A program made the translations under genes and the position numbers. Below, piece by piece: positions 24,306-33,084 of a stretch of DNA of 64,000 nt. A model generated the notes under the pieces. That model ran no database searches, was not told the origin of the DNA, and saw only the letters and a program-made list of their open reading frames with translations. The stretch is taken from positions 62,001 through 126,000 of the IMG/VR virus record IMGVR_UViG_3300027858_000004; one strand, 5' to 3'. Each line of letters opens with the position of its first letter. Position 1 is the stretch's first letter. The stretch comes from a virus.

Positions 24306-25703
24306 ATGACAATTATCACAAAAGACAGAAACTCACATGTTCAAAAGTCGGAGTTTATGTTGGAAAGATTTGAGCGTTTCTTTAATGAAATTATAGAGGA
24401 CTCAGAAAAACAATATGACCAAGACATTCTTAATACAATCAAAGAAAACGTATTGGACTACGTTGAATCAAAAGAAGAGGTTGAAGCAGATAAGCTTTTT
24501 GATTTAATTATCAGAGCATCTAATGACCAAATCTCCGAGAAGAATCCTGATTTCACTTATTTAAGTGCATCAGCATTGCGCAGAAAGATTTATAAACAAG
24601 CATCTAAAAATCGTGGTTTTGATTATAAAAACGGATATGGAGATTACTATTCATTCGTTATCCAGATGGTTGAGCAAGGAATTTATGATGAAGACATTTT
24701 AACTTCCTATACCGAAGCAGAAATTAGAAGAGTAGGTAAATTAATCAACATTGGCAAAGATAAGAAGTTCAGTTATGCAGGATTATTTATGCTTAACAAC
24801 ACTTACTTGAAAAAGGGATACAGAGGAGAAGTATTGGAGCTACCACAAGAGCGCTTCTTAACATCTGCTTTATACTTCATGAAAGACGAGAAGAAAACTA
24901 AGCGTTTTGAGTTTGTTCGTGAAGCTTATTGGGCATTGTCTAATCACTTCATTGGTTTGGCAACCCCTTCATTGTTAAATGCTGGCGCAACTAATGGAAC
25001 ACTCTCATCTTGCCATATTATTACCCCTAATGATGATTTAATGAGCATTATGGAAAGTTTGAAACAGACAGCCAAGTTCTCACAAAATGGAGCTGGAATT
25101 GGAATTTATATGGGATTCTTACGTGCAAGTGGTTCGTGGATTCGTGGATACAAAGGTCGTGCAACTGGGGTTCTACATCCTTCACGCTTAACTAGTACAT
25201 TAGCTGAGTATGTAAATCAACTTGGCGCTAGACCTGCTGGAATAGCTTTGTATTTACCTGTGTGGCATTTAGATGTATTTGACTTCTTAGATTTACGATT
25301 GAAAACTGGGTCACAAGAGAAACGTGCTCACACTATTAAAACTGCTGTAACTGTACCAGATGAGTTTATGCGCAGATTGAAAGCTAAGCAAAACTTCACT
25401 CTCTTTGACCCATATGAATTTAAGAAGAAAATGGGAGTGGACTTGAACCGCTTGTTCGATAAAAAGAAATTGATGGATGGAGAAGAACCCAATAAAGTTG
25501 ACCATGCTTTCACTTACTGGTATCGCAAAGCAGAAGAAGACAAAACATTTGAGCTTAGTCGTGTTGTAAGCACAACTGAGATTTACAAATCAATCTTTGC
25601 ATCACGTAAAACTGGTGGAACACCTTACATGTACTACTCTGACATCTCAGCACGAATGAATCCTAATGAGCACATGGGAATGCCTTTTGGTTCTAATCTG
25701 TGT
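24306..25703 (+). CDS. nrdA: ribonucleoside-diphosphate reductase large subunit, exon 1
   Basis: Residues 1-466 of a 774-residue spliced protein. The N-terminal about 95 residues look like an ATP-cone domain (ending NPDFTYLSASALRRKIY). The catalytic barrel follows with GLATPSLLNAGATNGTLSSCHI (first redox Cys), QNGAGIGIY and GSNLC (active-site Cys) at the very end, where the group I intron interrupts. It makes dNDPs from NDPs together with NrdB. The ATG follows GAGAGG. The ATP-cone makes it more like class Ia NrdA than class Ib NrdE. Confidence 0.92.
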
Positions 25704-26604
25704 TAATTATTAGCACCTTTGAGAAGTGATTCTCATAGCAAACCCATCTAAACAGGGGAACTCTCATGGCATTGAGACAATCCTGTGCTAAATACTCGAT
25801 ATTGACAAATAAATGATATGGATGTGAAAAACAATGATTTATGATGTATATTCAATTACATGCTTAGCAAATGGCAGGGTGTATTTTGGTCGCTCTCAGG
25901 AGATAGGAAAAAGATGGAGAGCACATGTGAACATGCTTAGAAAGTCGGTTCATAACAACTTACTTCTTCAATCTGACTGGAATGAATATGGTGAGCCAAA
26001 CTTTACATTCAAGATAATCCATTCAACAGAATCTCTAGAAGAGTCTGTAGATATTGAGCAATCATACATTGATTCCAGCGCCTATGAAAAATATAACATT
26101 TCTGATGCAAAAGACGGTGGAAATACATTTACAAATAACCCCAGAAGCGAAGTTACTAGAAAGTTAAAAAGCTATAACACCACTGGGGAGAGAAATCCAA
26201 TGTATGGAAAACCGAAATCAGAAAAAATGATAAGTAGAGTTAAAGAGGCAAATTCCAAGCCTGTGGTGGTTGAAGGTGTTCTTTATCCAAGCTCAGTAGA
26301 AGTTAGCAAGGCAACTGGGATAAAAACTACAACAATAAACTACAGATTGCAATCCAAATCTCCAAGATTTAAAGATTGGAATTATGCATAAAAAGCAATA
26401 TCGAGTTAAATGCCAAACGACTATCGAAAGGGTAGCTTACATCGAGAGGATATAAGTGAGAACCGAGTAGAGTACACTCAAGCGAGTGGAAAAGATGGGA
26501 ATCTGTAGTAACGATACAGATTATGATATAGTCTAGCCTCTATAGTGATGTAGAGCAGTCTAGAGACGGTTGTGACATTAGCGATGTTACAGCGAATATA
26601 AGCG
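25704..26604 (+). mobile_element. group I intron in nrdA
   Basis: 901 bases between GSNLC and SEIIQNMDYD. The 5' exon ends in T and the intron ends in G, as group I splicing needs, and joining 25703 to 26605 restores the reading frame exactly. Conserved core sequences are visible: a GACAATCCTGTGCTAAAT segment (Q/P-type), CAAACGACTATCG (R-type) and GATATAGTCTA (S-type). The loop carries a GIY-YIG endonuclease gene. Confidence 0.88.
25834..26391 (+). CDS. GIY-YIG homing endonuclease in the nrdA intron
   Basis: 185 residues. An N-terminal GIY-YIG domain (VYSITCLANGRVYFGRS, catalytic Arg in GKRWRAH, Glu in DIEQSYI) is followed by a NUMOD3-type motif (GERNPMYGKPKSEKM) and a C-terminal NUMOD1-like helix-turn-helix (SSVEVSKATGIKTTTINYRL). 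Such enzymes cut intronless alleles and drive intron spread. ATG after GGATGTG, entirely inside the intron. Confidence 0.88.
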   Translation: MIYDVYSITCLANGRVYFGRSQEIGKRWRAHVNMLRKSVHNNLLLQSDWNEYGEPNFTFKIIHSTESLEESVDIEQSYIDSSAYEKYNISDAKDGGNTFTNNPRSEVTRKLKSYNTTGERNPMYGKPKSEKMISRVKEANSKPVVVEGVLYPSSVEVSKATGIKTTTINYRLQSKSPRFKDWNYA

Positions 26605-27531
26605 AGTGAGATTATTCAAAATATGGATTATGACCGAGTTGAGTCAGAAGAGTTGGATAAAGAAGGCTTCTTAGTTACTAAGACAAAGGGTGAAGGATTA
26701 GTTACATGTAACTTATCGTCATTGGTATTAAACAACATATTTGGAAAAGGCAATGAACATGTTGACTTGCAAAAGGTTGTTGATATCCAGTTTAGAATGT
26801 TGGATAACGTTATCACACTAAATCGCACAGTTGTTCCACAAGCCACACACACTAATAGACTTTATCGTGCTGTTGGGGCAGGAGCTATGGGGCTAGTTAC
26901 TCTAATGACATCTGAGGGTATTCGCTGGGAGTCTAATGAAGCATCTGAATTCACAGAGAATATTTTTAAGCAATATTTAATGGCTTCAATTAAAGCATCG
27001 TCAAAACTGGCAGAAGAGAAAGGTTCTTATCCTTATTACGAAGGCTCAGATTGGAACACAGGAGCATTCTTTGATAAGCGTGGATTCGTTTCTGATGAGT
27101 GGAATGAGGTTCGTGATTTAGCTTCTAAGGGCATGAGAAATGCTTACTTGATGGCTATTGCTCCGACATCTTCAAACTCAATCATGATGAATAGTAGTCC
27201 AAGTATTGACCCTCCGTATGCTGTTATCTACAGAGAAGAGAAGTCTGGACTTAATGTTATCATTGTTCCTTCTAACTACAATAATCAAACAAAATGGTTT
27301 TATAAGTCTGGTTTTGAAATGGATGAAATGTGGGCAATTAAAGTTGTTGCGGCAGCTCAAAAATACATTGACCAAGCTATCAGCCACAACATGCATGTTT
27401 CCAAGTCTATTAAAGGTTCTGAGCTATTGAGACTGGATATGGGTGTTTGGGAAAACGGCATAAAAACTACTTATTACACATACACAGAAGACTACGTGTT
27501 GGATGATACTTGTGTAATGTGCAGTTCATAA
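26605..27531 (+). CDS. nrdA: ribonucleoside-diphosphate reductase large subunit, exon 2
   Basis: The last 308 residues of the spliced NrdA. It begins SEIIQNMDYDRVESEE, continues with NLSSLVL, the conserved MAIAPTSSNSIMMNSSPSIDP loop and the Tyr-rich end, and finishes with CVMCSS, the C-terminal Cys pair that is re-reduced by thioredoxin. An ATG at 26623 could start a free ORF, but the upstream exon codons remain in frame to 26605, so it is not a separate gene. Confidence 0.9.
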   Translation, partial: SEIIQNMDYDRVESEELDKEGFLVTKTKGEGLVTCNLSSLVLNNIFGKGNEHVDLQKVVDIQFRMLDNVITLNRTVVPQATHTNRLYRAVGAGAMGLVTLMTSEGIRWESNEASEFTENIFKQYLMASIKASSKLAEEKGSYPYYEGSDWNTGAFFDKRGFVSDEWNEVRDLASKGMRNAYLMAIAPTSSNSIMMNSSPSIDPPYAVIYREEKSGLNVIIVPSNYNNQTKWFYKSGFEMDEMWAIKVVAAAQKYIDQAISHNMHVSKSIKGSELLRLDMGVWENGIKTTYYTYTEDYVLDDTCVMCSS

Positions 27532-27546
27532 AGGAGAACAGTTAAA

Positions 27547-28638
27547 ATGAAGAATTTTAGAGTTTATGATGGAGAAGCAAGCAATTCAGCTACAAAAGTA
27601 TTCGGAGGGAAGTCAAGTGGGATACGTGATTGGGACAAAATCAAGTATCCTCAGATGCTTGACCTAAACAAATCATTATTCGCAGAGTACTGGAATGAAG
27701 ATGAAATAAAATTATCAAAAGACATTGAAGAGTATCGTGAAAAACTAAATGACACAGAAAGACGAGTGTTCAATATTATCTCTGGAAAGTTAAACTGGCT
27801 AGATTCAATAGCAACTGATTTTAACTTTGTACTTGGATACTTATGCACTGACTCATCTGTGCGCTCTGTTATTGCCATGATTGATTCGTTTGAGCAATTG
27901 CACAATAGAAGTTATCAATATTTAACTTCTTCTATGTTAAATCAACAAGAGAAGGAACAGGCTTTTGAAGAAACAAAAAGAATTCCTGAATTAGTTCACA
28001 GAAATGAACTGGTCATTACACCCATTCAAGATATGGTCGATAAAGCAAAACAATATCTATTCTTAGAAGAGGGTGAGGAACCATCCGATGAGCTATTAGA
28101 ATCTATCGCTTTTGGGGTTTTATCTAATATGATTCTTGAAGGTCTTTATTTCTCAGGTGGATTCACTTATTTCCATTCTTTAGCTCGTGACCAAAAAATG
28201 ATTGGCTCAAACAATATGATTCAACTTATTCGAGATGATGAGAATCAACATTCTACGTTCTATGGCATGTTGTTCCAAATTGTTATGGGTGAGAATCCAC
28301 AATTGGCAACTCCAGAGAACTATAAAAAAGCTTTGGACTACGTTGTTGAGGCAGTGAATCGTGAGAAGGTTTGGGCTACCTATATATTCCAAGGTATTGA
28401 TACTTTATCTATTAAAGAGTATCACAACTATGTTGAGTATTTGGCTAATCTAATTTGTCGTAACGCTGGTATCGAAGAACCTTATCCAGAAAATGAACAG
28501 CTAAAATCTCAATGGATTAACACCTATGGGAAGAAGAAGCGTTCAGGAGAAGCAAATGAAATCGTAACTAGAACAGATTTCCTTCAAGGTAATGCAATCA
28601 ACTATGCTCACGAAGGTGGGGAGGACTTTGACCTCTAA
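27547..28638 (+). CDS. nrdB: ribonucleoside-diphosphate reductase small subunit
   Basis: 363 residues with the class I ferritin-like metal site: Asp in LSKDIEEY, SFEQLHNRSYQY (Glu, His and the radical Tyr three residues after Arg-Ser pattern), SNMILEG (Glu) and RDDENQHS (Glu, His). It stores the tyrosyl radical or metal cofactor used by NrdA. ATG follows AAGGAG, 16 bases after nrdA. No intron or intein is visible. Class Ia versus Ib cannot be settled from the small subunit alone. Confidence 0.93.
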   Translation: MKNFRVYDGEASNSATKVFGGKSSGIRDWDKIKYPQMLDLNKSLFAEYWNEDEIKLSKDIEEYREKLNDTERRVFNIISGKLNWLDSIATDFNFVLGYLCTDSSVRSVIAMIDSFEQLHNRSYQYLTSSMLNQQEKEQAFEETKRIPELVHRNELVITPIQDMVDKAKQYLFLEEGEEPSDELLESIAFGVLSNMILEGLYFSGGFTYFHSLARDQKMIGSNNMIQLIRDDENQHSTFYGMLFQIVMGENPQLATPENYKKALDYVVEAVNREKVWATYIFQGIDTLSIKEYHNYVEYLANLICRNAGIEEPYPENEQLKSQWINTYGKKKRSGEANEIVTRTDFLQGNAINYAHEGGEDFDL

Positions 28639-29044
28639 GAAACTACTTGTCTACTATTCAATGACTGGAAATACTAAAGCTATGATTCCATTCTTTGAAG
28701 CCCTAAATTTTGATTTGATTGATATTAGAAAGGTTGACTCCATAGATTTTGAACCTTATGAGTTCATAGCTTTTGGTACGTCTACTTGGGGGAGAGGTCT
28801 TCCTCCAAAACCCTTCTTTAAACTTAGGGATGATATTGTAAAAATAAAAGGCAAGTCTATTGGATTGTTTGGAAGTGGAAGAAGTGAGTATGAGTTCTTT
28901 TGTGGAGCTTTAGACCTTTTAGAAGAGCTACTTCAAAGTGGTAATAATAAAATAGTATTTAAGTATAAATACGAAGGTTATCCAAGGGAAATTGACTTTG
29001 GAAACATGAAGAAAAACATTAAAAATTTGGAGGAACTATTATGA
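28628..29044 (+). CDS. flavodoxin / NrdI-like protein
   Basis: 138 residues. LLVYYSMTGNTKAM is the FMN phosphate-binding loop, FGTSTWGRGLPPKPFF and SGRSEYEFFCGALDLLEELL are typical flavodoxin loops. It likely supplies electrons or helps assemble the NrdB cofactor, as NrdI does. TTG at 28628 is chosen, five bases after GGGGAGG; it overlaps the nrdB end. Confidence 0.85.
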   Translation: MTSKKLLVYYSMTGNTKAMIPFFEALNFDLIDIRKVDSIDFEPYEFIAFGTSTWGRGLPPKPFFKLRDDIVKIKGKSIGLFGSGRSEYEFFCGALDLLEELLQSGNNKIVFKYKYEGYPREIDFGNMKKNIKNLEELL

Positions 29045-29304
29045 CAAAAAGACTATTAAAATTTGAAGGCGCTTCTTGTGGAGCATGTAAATCAGCACAG
29101 AGTTTATTAGATAGCATTGATGCACCTATAGAAAAAATTGACGTGGGCGAAAGTCCACATTTGGCAGCACAGTATGACATTGGTGGAATTCCAACATTTA
29201 TTTTACTTGATGGAGATGACACTGAGTTAGATAGAATGATTGGATATAATCCCAATCGTTCATCTGAGCTATTAAATCTAGTAAACAAATTAAAAACTAT
29301 ATAA
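29041..29304 (+). CDS. thioredoxin-like protein (SPbeta YosR-like)
   Basis: 87 residues with an active-site CGAC near residue 13 and the cis-Pro GGIPTF loop near residue 50. It probably reduces the C-terminal Cys pair of NrdA. Overlaps the flavodoxin stop by four bases, so the nrd genes form one operon. Confidence 0.9.
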   Translation: MTKRLLKFEGASCGACKSAQSLLDSIDAPIEKIDVGESPHLAAQYDIGGIPTFILLDGDDTELDRMIGYNPNRSSELLNLVNKLKTI

Positions 29305-29349
29305 TTTAAAACAAAATAAGACAAAACTAAAACAAGAGGAGAAATAATA

Positions 29350-30090
29350 ATGCAAACAATGCAATTCGTTAAAATTAATTTACAGGATATCGTATTCGAT
29401 AAAGGGTCTAAGCAACATGGTAAAGTTAAATATATTGATAATCCAACTCGCACAGCTAAAATTGAGGTCATCATTAGTAAAGATGAGAAAGCAGGGGAAC
29501 GCACAACACGTTTAATTGAAGCTAGACTTTCTAATTTAGTTGTGGTTGAAGAAGCTAAAAAAAAGCCTAGCCATGACCCTAATAAATGGTGGTCATTAGT
29601 TAAGATGTTCCATAAAGCTTTTAATCACCCTGTAGAAGAAAAACCAACTCAAATGGGATTAGAAAGAGCTACGGATAGAGCTGTTTGGACTGGGGAAGAA
29701 GCGTTAGTTGAATTCATTCATGCTTCATCCAATAATAAAGAAGAGTTTGATGAGGCATATAAAATGTTGATTGCTGGATTAGATAAGGCTAAAATAAAAT
29801 CAGATGCAATGGAATTCTATGAAGAGGGAGTACCACGTATCGTAGCTCAGTCAGATGCTTTAATTGATGCTCTATATTTCATCATGGGTTCACTTGTGGA
29901 AATGGGAGTTAAGCCAGATAAGCTAATGGATGCTGTTCAAGATGCTAACATGAGTAAATTGTTTACTGATGAAAATGGTAAGAAGTATGCTAAATATCGT
30001 GAGGAAGATGGAAAAATCCTTAAGTCTCCAGACTTCTTCCAACCAGAGCCAGAGTTGTTAAGAGAAATCTTGCGCCAAATGAATAAATAA
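29350..30090 (+). CDS. MazG-like / phosphoribosyl-ATP pyrophosphohydrolase-like protein
   Basis: 246 residues. The N-terminal 75 residues form an RNA-binding-like or KOW-like domain of unclear function. The rest (VKMFHKAFNHPVEEKPT, GEEALVEFIHA, RIVAQSDALIDALYFIMGSLVEMGV) shows the helical EExxE / ExxD pattern of MazG-fold NTP pyrophosphohydrolases. It may adjust nucleotide pools or remove alarmones. ATG after AAGAGGAG. The fold is inferred from pattern only. Confidence 0.7.
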   Translation: MQTMQFVKINLQDIVFDKGSKQHGKVKYIDNPTRTAKIEVIISKDEKAGERTTRLIEARLSNLVVVEEAKKKPSHDPNKWWSLVKMFHKAFNHPVEEKPTQMGLERATDRAVWTGEEALVEFIHASSNNKEEFDEAYKMLIAGLDKAKIKSDAMEFYEEGVPRIVAQSDALIDALYFIMGSLVEMGVKPDKLMDAVQDANMSKLFTDENGKKYAKYREEDGKILKSPDFFQPEPELLREILRQMNK

Positions 30091-30096
30091 GATACA

Positions 30097-30128
30097 ATAG
30101 AAGAGGAGTAATTCCTCTTCTATTTTTT
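30097..30128. terminator. intrinsic terminator after the nrd operon
   Basis: ATAGAAGAGGA (30097-30107) pairs perfectly with 30113-30123, loop GTAAT, followed by TTTTTT. It closes the operon ending at 30090. Confidence 0.9.
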
Positions 30129-30172
30129 ATATATAATAATAAAAACTATTTAATGAAATATAAATAAACAGG

Positions 30173-30201
30173 TTGACAACTGGTTTTTATTATGTTATGC
30201 T
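30173..30201 (+). promoter_or_regulatory. promoter of the sigma factor gene
   Basis: TTGACA (30173-30178), 17-base spacer, TATGCT (30196-30201), with TGT before the -10 box (extended). A partial SPBRE-like copy (30138-30155) lies before it and a full copy after it. Confidence 0.7.
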
Positions 30202-30233
30202 ATTAATAGATTAAAAGAAGTTGTTTAATCTGA

Positions 30234-30254
30234 TTTATAAACTAGATAATGACA
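30234..30254 (+). repeat. SPBRE-like element 9 (leader type)
   Basis: TTATAAACTAGATAATGACA in the leader of the sigma factor gene, downstream of its promoter. Confidence 0.65.
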
Positions 30255-30281
30255 TAAAACATAAGAAAAGAGGACGTATAA

Positions 30282-30917
30282 ATGGTAACAGCAATGGCAG
30301 AGGAACTCCCACCAGAAGAAGGTATGGATTTTTCAAACTTAACAAGTGAAAACGTAGCACAACTAATTGAAAAGTATAAGTATTTGGTTCCAATAACAAT
30401 TAGTAAAAGATTTAACGCAGAAGGGCTTTTAAGATATCATGGTCTAGGTAAAGATGATTTGGTGCAGTTTGGAACGATTGGATTGGTTGACGCTATAAAT
30501 AGCTATGACCCAAACAGAGGGGCAAAACTAAAGTCTCATATTATTTCATATATTTATCGCTATATAATACACTACTCACAAAAAGATTCTTTATATAATA
30601 AAAACAACTATAGCTTTGATTTGCTTAGAACTGTTAGCTTAGATGTTGATAATGATGATGAAGAGGACGTATTCTCAAGAGACGCAATAGAATCTGAATA
30701 TCTAAAGGATGATGGCTTCATCAGAAAATCAGAGATAAATATAATGTTCGAGCGACTGGAAGGTATTATACCAGAAAAAGCTATTAGGATTATTGGATTG
30801 CGCTTACAGGGATATACTAATCTTGAGGTATCAGAGATGGAAGGAATTACTCGACAAGCAGTTCAAAGAATGCTGAAAAGAAACAAGATGTATATTTTAA
30901 ATGCTATAAATGAATAA
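30282..30917 (+). CDS. RNA polymerase sigma-70 family factor
   Basis: 211 residues. Region 2 is clear (LGKDDLVQFGTIGLVDAINSYDPNRG... then IISYIYRYI), and region 4 forms the C-terminal helix-turn-helix (LRLQGYTNLEVSEMEGITRQ). Region 3 seems reduced. It resembles sigma factors of the FliA/SigH type used by phages to switch promoters. It has its own promoter and terminator upstream, so it may direct late transcription of the minus-strand genes. ATG after AAGAGG. Confidence 0.85.
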   Translation: MVTAMAEELPPEEGMDFSNLTSENVAQLIEKYKYLVPITISKRFNAEGLLRYHGLGKDDLVQFGTIGLVDAINSYDPNRGAKLKSHIISYIYRYIIHYSQKDSLYNKNNYSFDLLRTVSLDVDNDDEEDVFSRDAIESEYLKDDGFIRKSEINIMFERLEGIIPEKAIRIIGLRLQGYTNLEVSEMEGITRQAVQRMLKRNKMYILNAINE

Positions 30918-30926
30918 TAAAATTTC

Positions 30927-30947
30927 TTTAAAAGTTAGTTAATGACA
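30927..30947 (+). repeat. SPBRE-like element 10 (leader type)
   Basis: TTAAAAGTTAGTTAATGACA just before the Shine-Dalgarno sequence of thyA. Confidence 0.6.
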
Positions 30948-30965
30948 ACAAATAGGAGGATTTAG

Positions 30966-31487
30966 ATGAATAAGGTAGATGAAATGTTTATTGAGGATTT
31001 AGAAGAAATTCTTAAGCAAGATTGGGAAGTAGACAATAGGGCTAAGTGGCTTGATGGTACACAGACAAAGACAAAACGTATTATTCAATCAGTAAATAGA
31101 TATGACTTGTCAGAAGGGTTTCCAATCTTTAATCTTCGTGAAATTAATTGGAAACTTCCTATCGATGAAATTATTTGGATAATGATTAAACAGTCTAATA
31201 ACATTAAAGATTTGAATAGTAAGATATGGAACTCTTGGGCAAATGAAAATGGCGATATTGAAAAAGCATATGGCTATCAAATTGCAAAGCCTACTATGGG
31301 GCATCCATCTCAGATGCACTATGTAATAAATGAGATTAAAACAAATCCAACAAGCAGACGTATTATGATAAATATGTTCTCAGCAGAAGAGCAATTAACT
31401 AAAGCTACTGAATCATTGGTTGAGTGTGCATATGCAATCCACTTAAGCGTAAAGAATGGAAAGCTTGATATGACTCTGATTCAGCGT
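30966..31487 (+). CDS. thyA: thymidylate synthase, exon 1
   Basis: Residues 1-174 of a 280-residue spliced enzyme. GFPIFNLREINWKLPIDEIIW is the folate side of the active site, NSWANENGDIEKAYGYQ and NPTSRRIMINMF bind dUMP, and the catalytic Cys lies in LVECAYAIHLSV; the usual Pro before this Cys is Glu here. The exon ends inside the dUMP phosphate-binding motif QR/S. It makes dTMP from dUMP with methylene-tetrahydrofolate and works with the DHFR encoded at 38.3 kb. Confidence 0.88.
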
Positions 31488-32748
31488 TAACTTTGAGCGC
31501 CTATAAGAAGTAATTCTTATAGCAAACCTGCCTAAACGGGGAAACTCTCAACTTGAGACAATCCCGTACTAAATCTGTGAGAGGATTTACAAAGGAGCAT
31601 TGTTAATTTGTACTATTTATACACAATCACAAATAAAAAAACGAACAAGAAATATCTTGGTATGACCTCGAATCCACACCAGCGAGAAAGCAGACATTTT
31701 AGCGATTTAAGAGGAAATAGGCATCATTGTGCATATTTGCAAAGGTCGTTCAATAAACATGGTGAAGAAAACTTTGTGTTTGAAATAATTTTCGAGAATA
31801 TGACGGAAGAAAAAGCATCTAGAATAGAAGAAATGTATCTAGTCAATCACTATGACAATTTATACAATACCTCTAAAAAATCAGGAGGTGGAGATTTAAT
31901 AAGCTACCATCCAGAGATAGATAGAATCAAAGAGCAACATAGCATTGCTGGTTTAATTTGGTGGAAAACCAAAAGCGAAGAAGAGAAGAAGGAATTTGGC
32001 GATAAATTTAGAGGTGAAAAGAATGCGATGTATGGAAGAACACACGCTCCAGAAGCACGAGAAAAAATATCAAGTGCACATAAAGGAAGAAAAATATCAG
32101 AAGAGCGAAAGAAGACTATTTCAGAAGCCCAAAGAGAAAGATTTTCTGTTTTAGGGGAGCGAGAAAAAGTTTCGGAAAGAAACAGGAAAAGGTATGAAGA
32201 CCCTGAAGAAAGAAATAAAACATCTTTAGCTAATAAGAAAAGATTTGAGAACCCAGAAGAAAGAGAAACCATTCGGAAAGCTTCTCGCAAGAGAAATCAA
32301 AAAGACTATAAAGTTTTCTTTCCCGATGGAGATACAATGGAATTTACAAACTTAATCGATATCATTGAATACTTTATGGAAAATCATTCGATAGGTAGGT
32401 GGACAATAAATAGTTTGCTTAAAACAGGTCAGACATGGAATCCTTTTTATGAGAAACATAAATATTTAACTGGGTTAAAGATAACCGTAAATGAAAATAA
32501 GAGTAAAAATTAATAAATCCTCTCACAGTAAATGTCGAACGACTATCCCATCGGTGGTGAAATTCCACATTAGGAGTAGGGCACAAGTTAACGGTGTGGG
32601 CGAAAACCCCTTAAATCGAAACGGTAGGTATCCTCTATAAGAGAATAGAAGGATAGTGATATAGTCTAATCTCATAGGCGACTATGAGCGGTTTATTCAA
32701 GCAGAGAATAAACGGTATAAGTGTTACGAGCTTATATGAATATAAATG
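31488..32748 (+). mobile_element. group I intron in thyA
   Basis: 1261 bases, inserted between the Arg and Ser codons of the QRS motif. The 5' exon ends in T and the intron ends in G; joining 31487 to 32749 restores the frame. Its first 100 bases are clearly related to the nrdA intron (AGCAAACC, CTAAACGGGGAAACTCTCA, GACAATCCCGTACTAAAT), and the 3' core has GATATAGTCTA. It carries a GIY-YIG gene. Confidence 0.88.
31608..32513 (+). CDS. GIY-YIG homing endonuclease, I-BmoI-like, in the thyA intron
   Basis: 301 residues. The N-terminus YYLYTITNKKTNKKYLGMTS is GIY-YIG, the catalytic Arg is in HQRESRH and the Glu in RIEEMYLVNHY. GGGDLISYHPEIDRI matches the pattern of I-BmoI (from the Bacillus mojavensis thyA intron). 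Several NUMOD3-type stretches (GEKNAMYGRTHAPEAREKIS) precede a long charged region and a C-terminal domain. TTG start after AAGGAG. Confidence 0.88.
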   Translation: MYYLYTITNKKTNKKYLGMTSNPHQRESRHFSDLRGNRHHCAYLQRSFNKHGEENFVFEIIFENMTEEKASRIEEMYLVNHYDNLYNTSKKSGGGDLISYHPEIDRIKEQHSIAGLIWWKTKSEEEKKEFGDKFRGEKNAMYGRTHAPEAREKISSAHKGRKISEERKKTISEAQRERFSVLGEREKVSERNRKRYEDPEERNKTSLANKKRFENPEERETIRKASRKRNQKDYKVFFPDGDTMEFTNLIDIIEYFMENHSIGRWTINSLLKTGQTWNPFYEKHKYLTGLKITVNENKSKN

Positions 32749-33069
32749 TCAGGAGATTTCTTAACTGCTGCTGGAGCTGGTGGATGGAATGTGGTTCAGT
32801 ATGCATTCTTACAACATGCAATTGCTAAAGAGTGTGGATTGGAGGCTGGTATTTTACTTCATGTGGTACAAGACTTACATCTATACAATAAACACACAGA
32901 GCAAGCAGCAGAATTAATTAAAAGATATGCCGAAGATACAGGTGAGCTGAATACAAAAGTACAGATTAAAATTTCAGATAAACCATTCTTTGAGCTAACG
33001 GCTGATGATGTTGAGTTAATTGGGTACGAGCCAAAAGGTAAGATTGATAAACTGGATGTTGCTATATAG
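32749..33069 (+). CDS. thyA: thymidylate synthase, exon 2
   Basis: The last 106 residues of spliced ThyA: SGDFLTAAGAGGWNVVQYAF completes the QRSxD motif and the dUMP-binding Asn (WNVVQYA), DLHLYNKH supplies His and Tyr, and the end ELIGYEPKGKIDKLDVAI is typical. The loop GAGGW differs from the usual Gly-x-Pro-Phe-Asn (Trp-Asn here). An ATG at 32746 is an intron remnant and not a true start. Confidence 0.88.
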   Translation, partial: SGDFLTAAGAGGWNVVQYAFLQHAIAKECGLEAGILLHVVQDLHLYNKHTEQAAELIKRYAEDTGELNTKVQIKISDKPFFELTADDVELIGYEPKGKIDKLDVAI

Positions 33070-33084
33070 AAAGGGGATAAATAA

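Noticed and set aside
25800-25835. TTGACA before the nrdA intron endonuclease
   Set aside because: No -10 box lies 16-18 bases downstream; the match is by chance inside the intron.
26623-27531. Independent gene starting at the ATG inside nrdA exon 2
   Set aside because: Codons upstream of it (SEIIQN) are conserved NrdA sequence in frame to the intron boundary, so it is an exon.
32746-33069. Independent gene starting at ATG 32746
   Set aside because: The ATG is the last three bases of the thyA intron; the exon begins at 32749.
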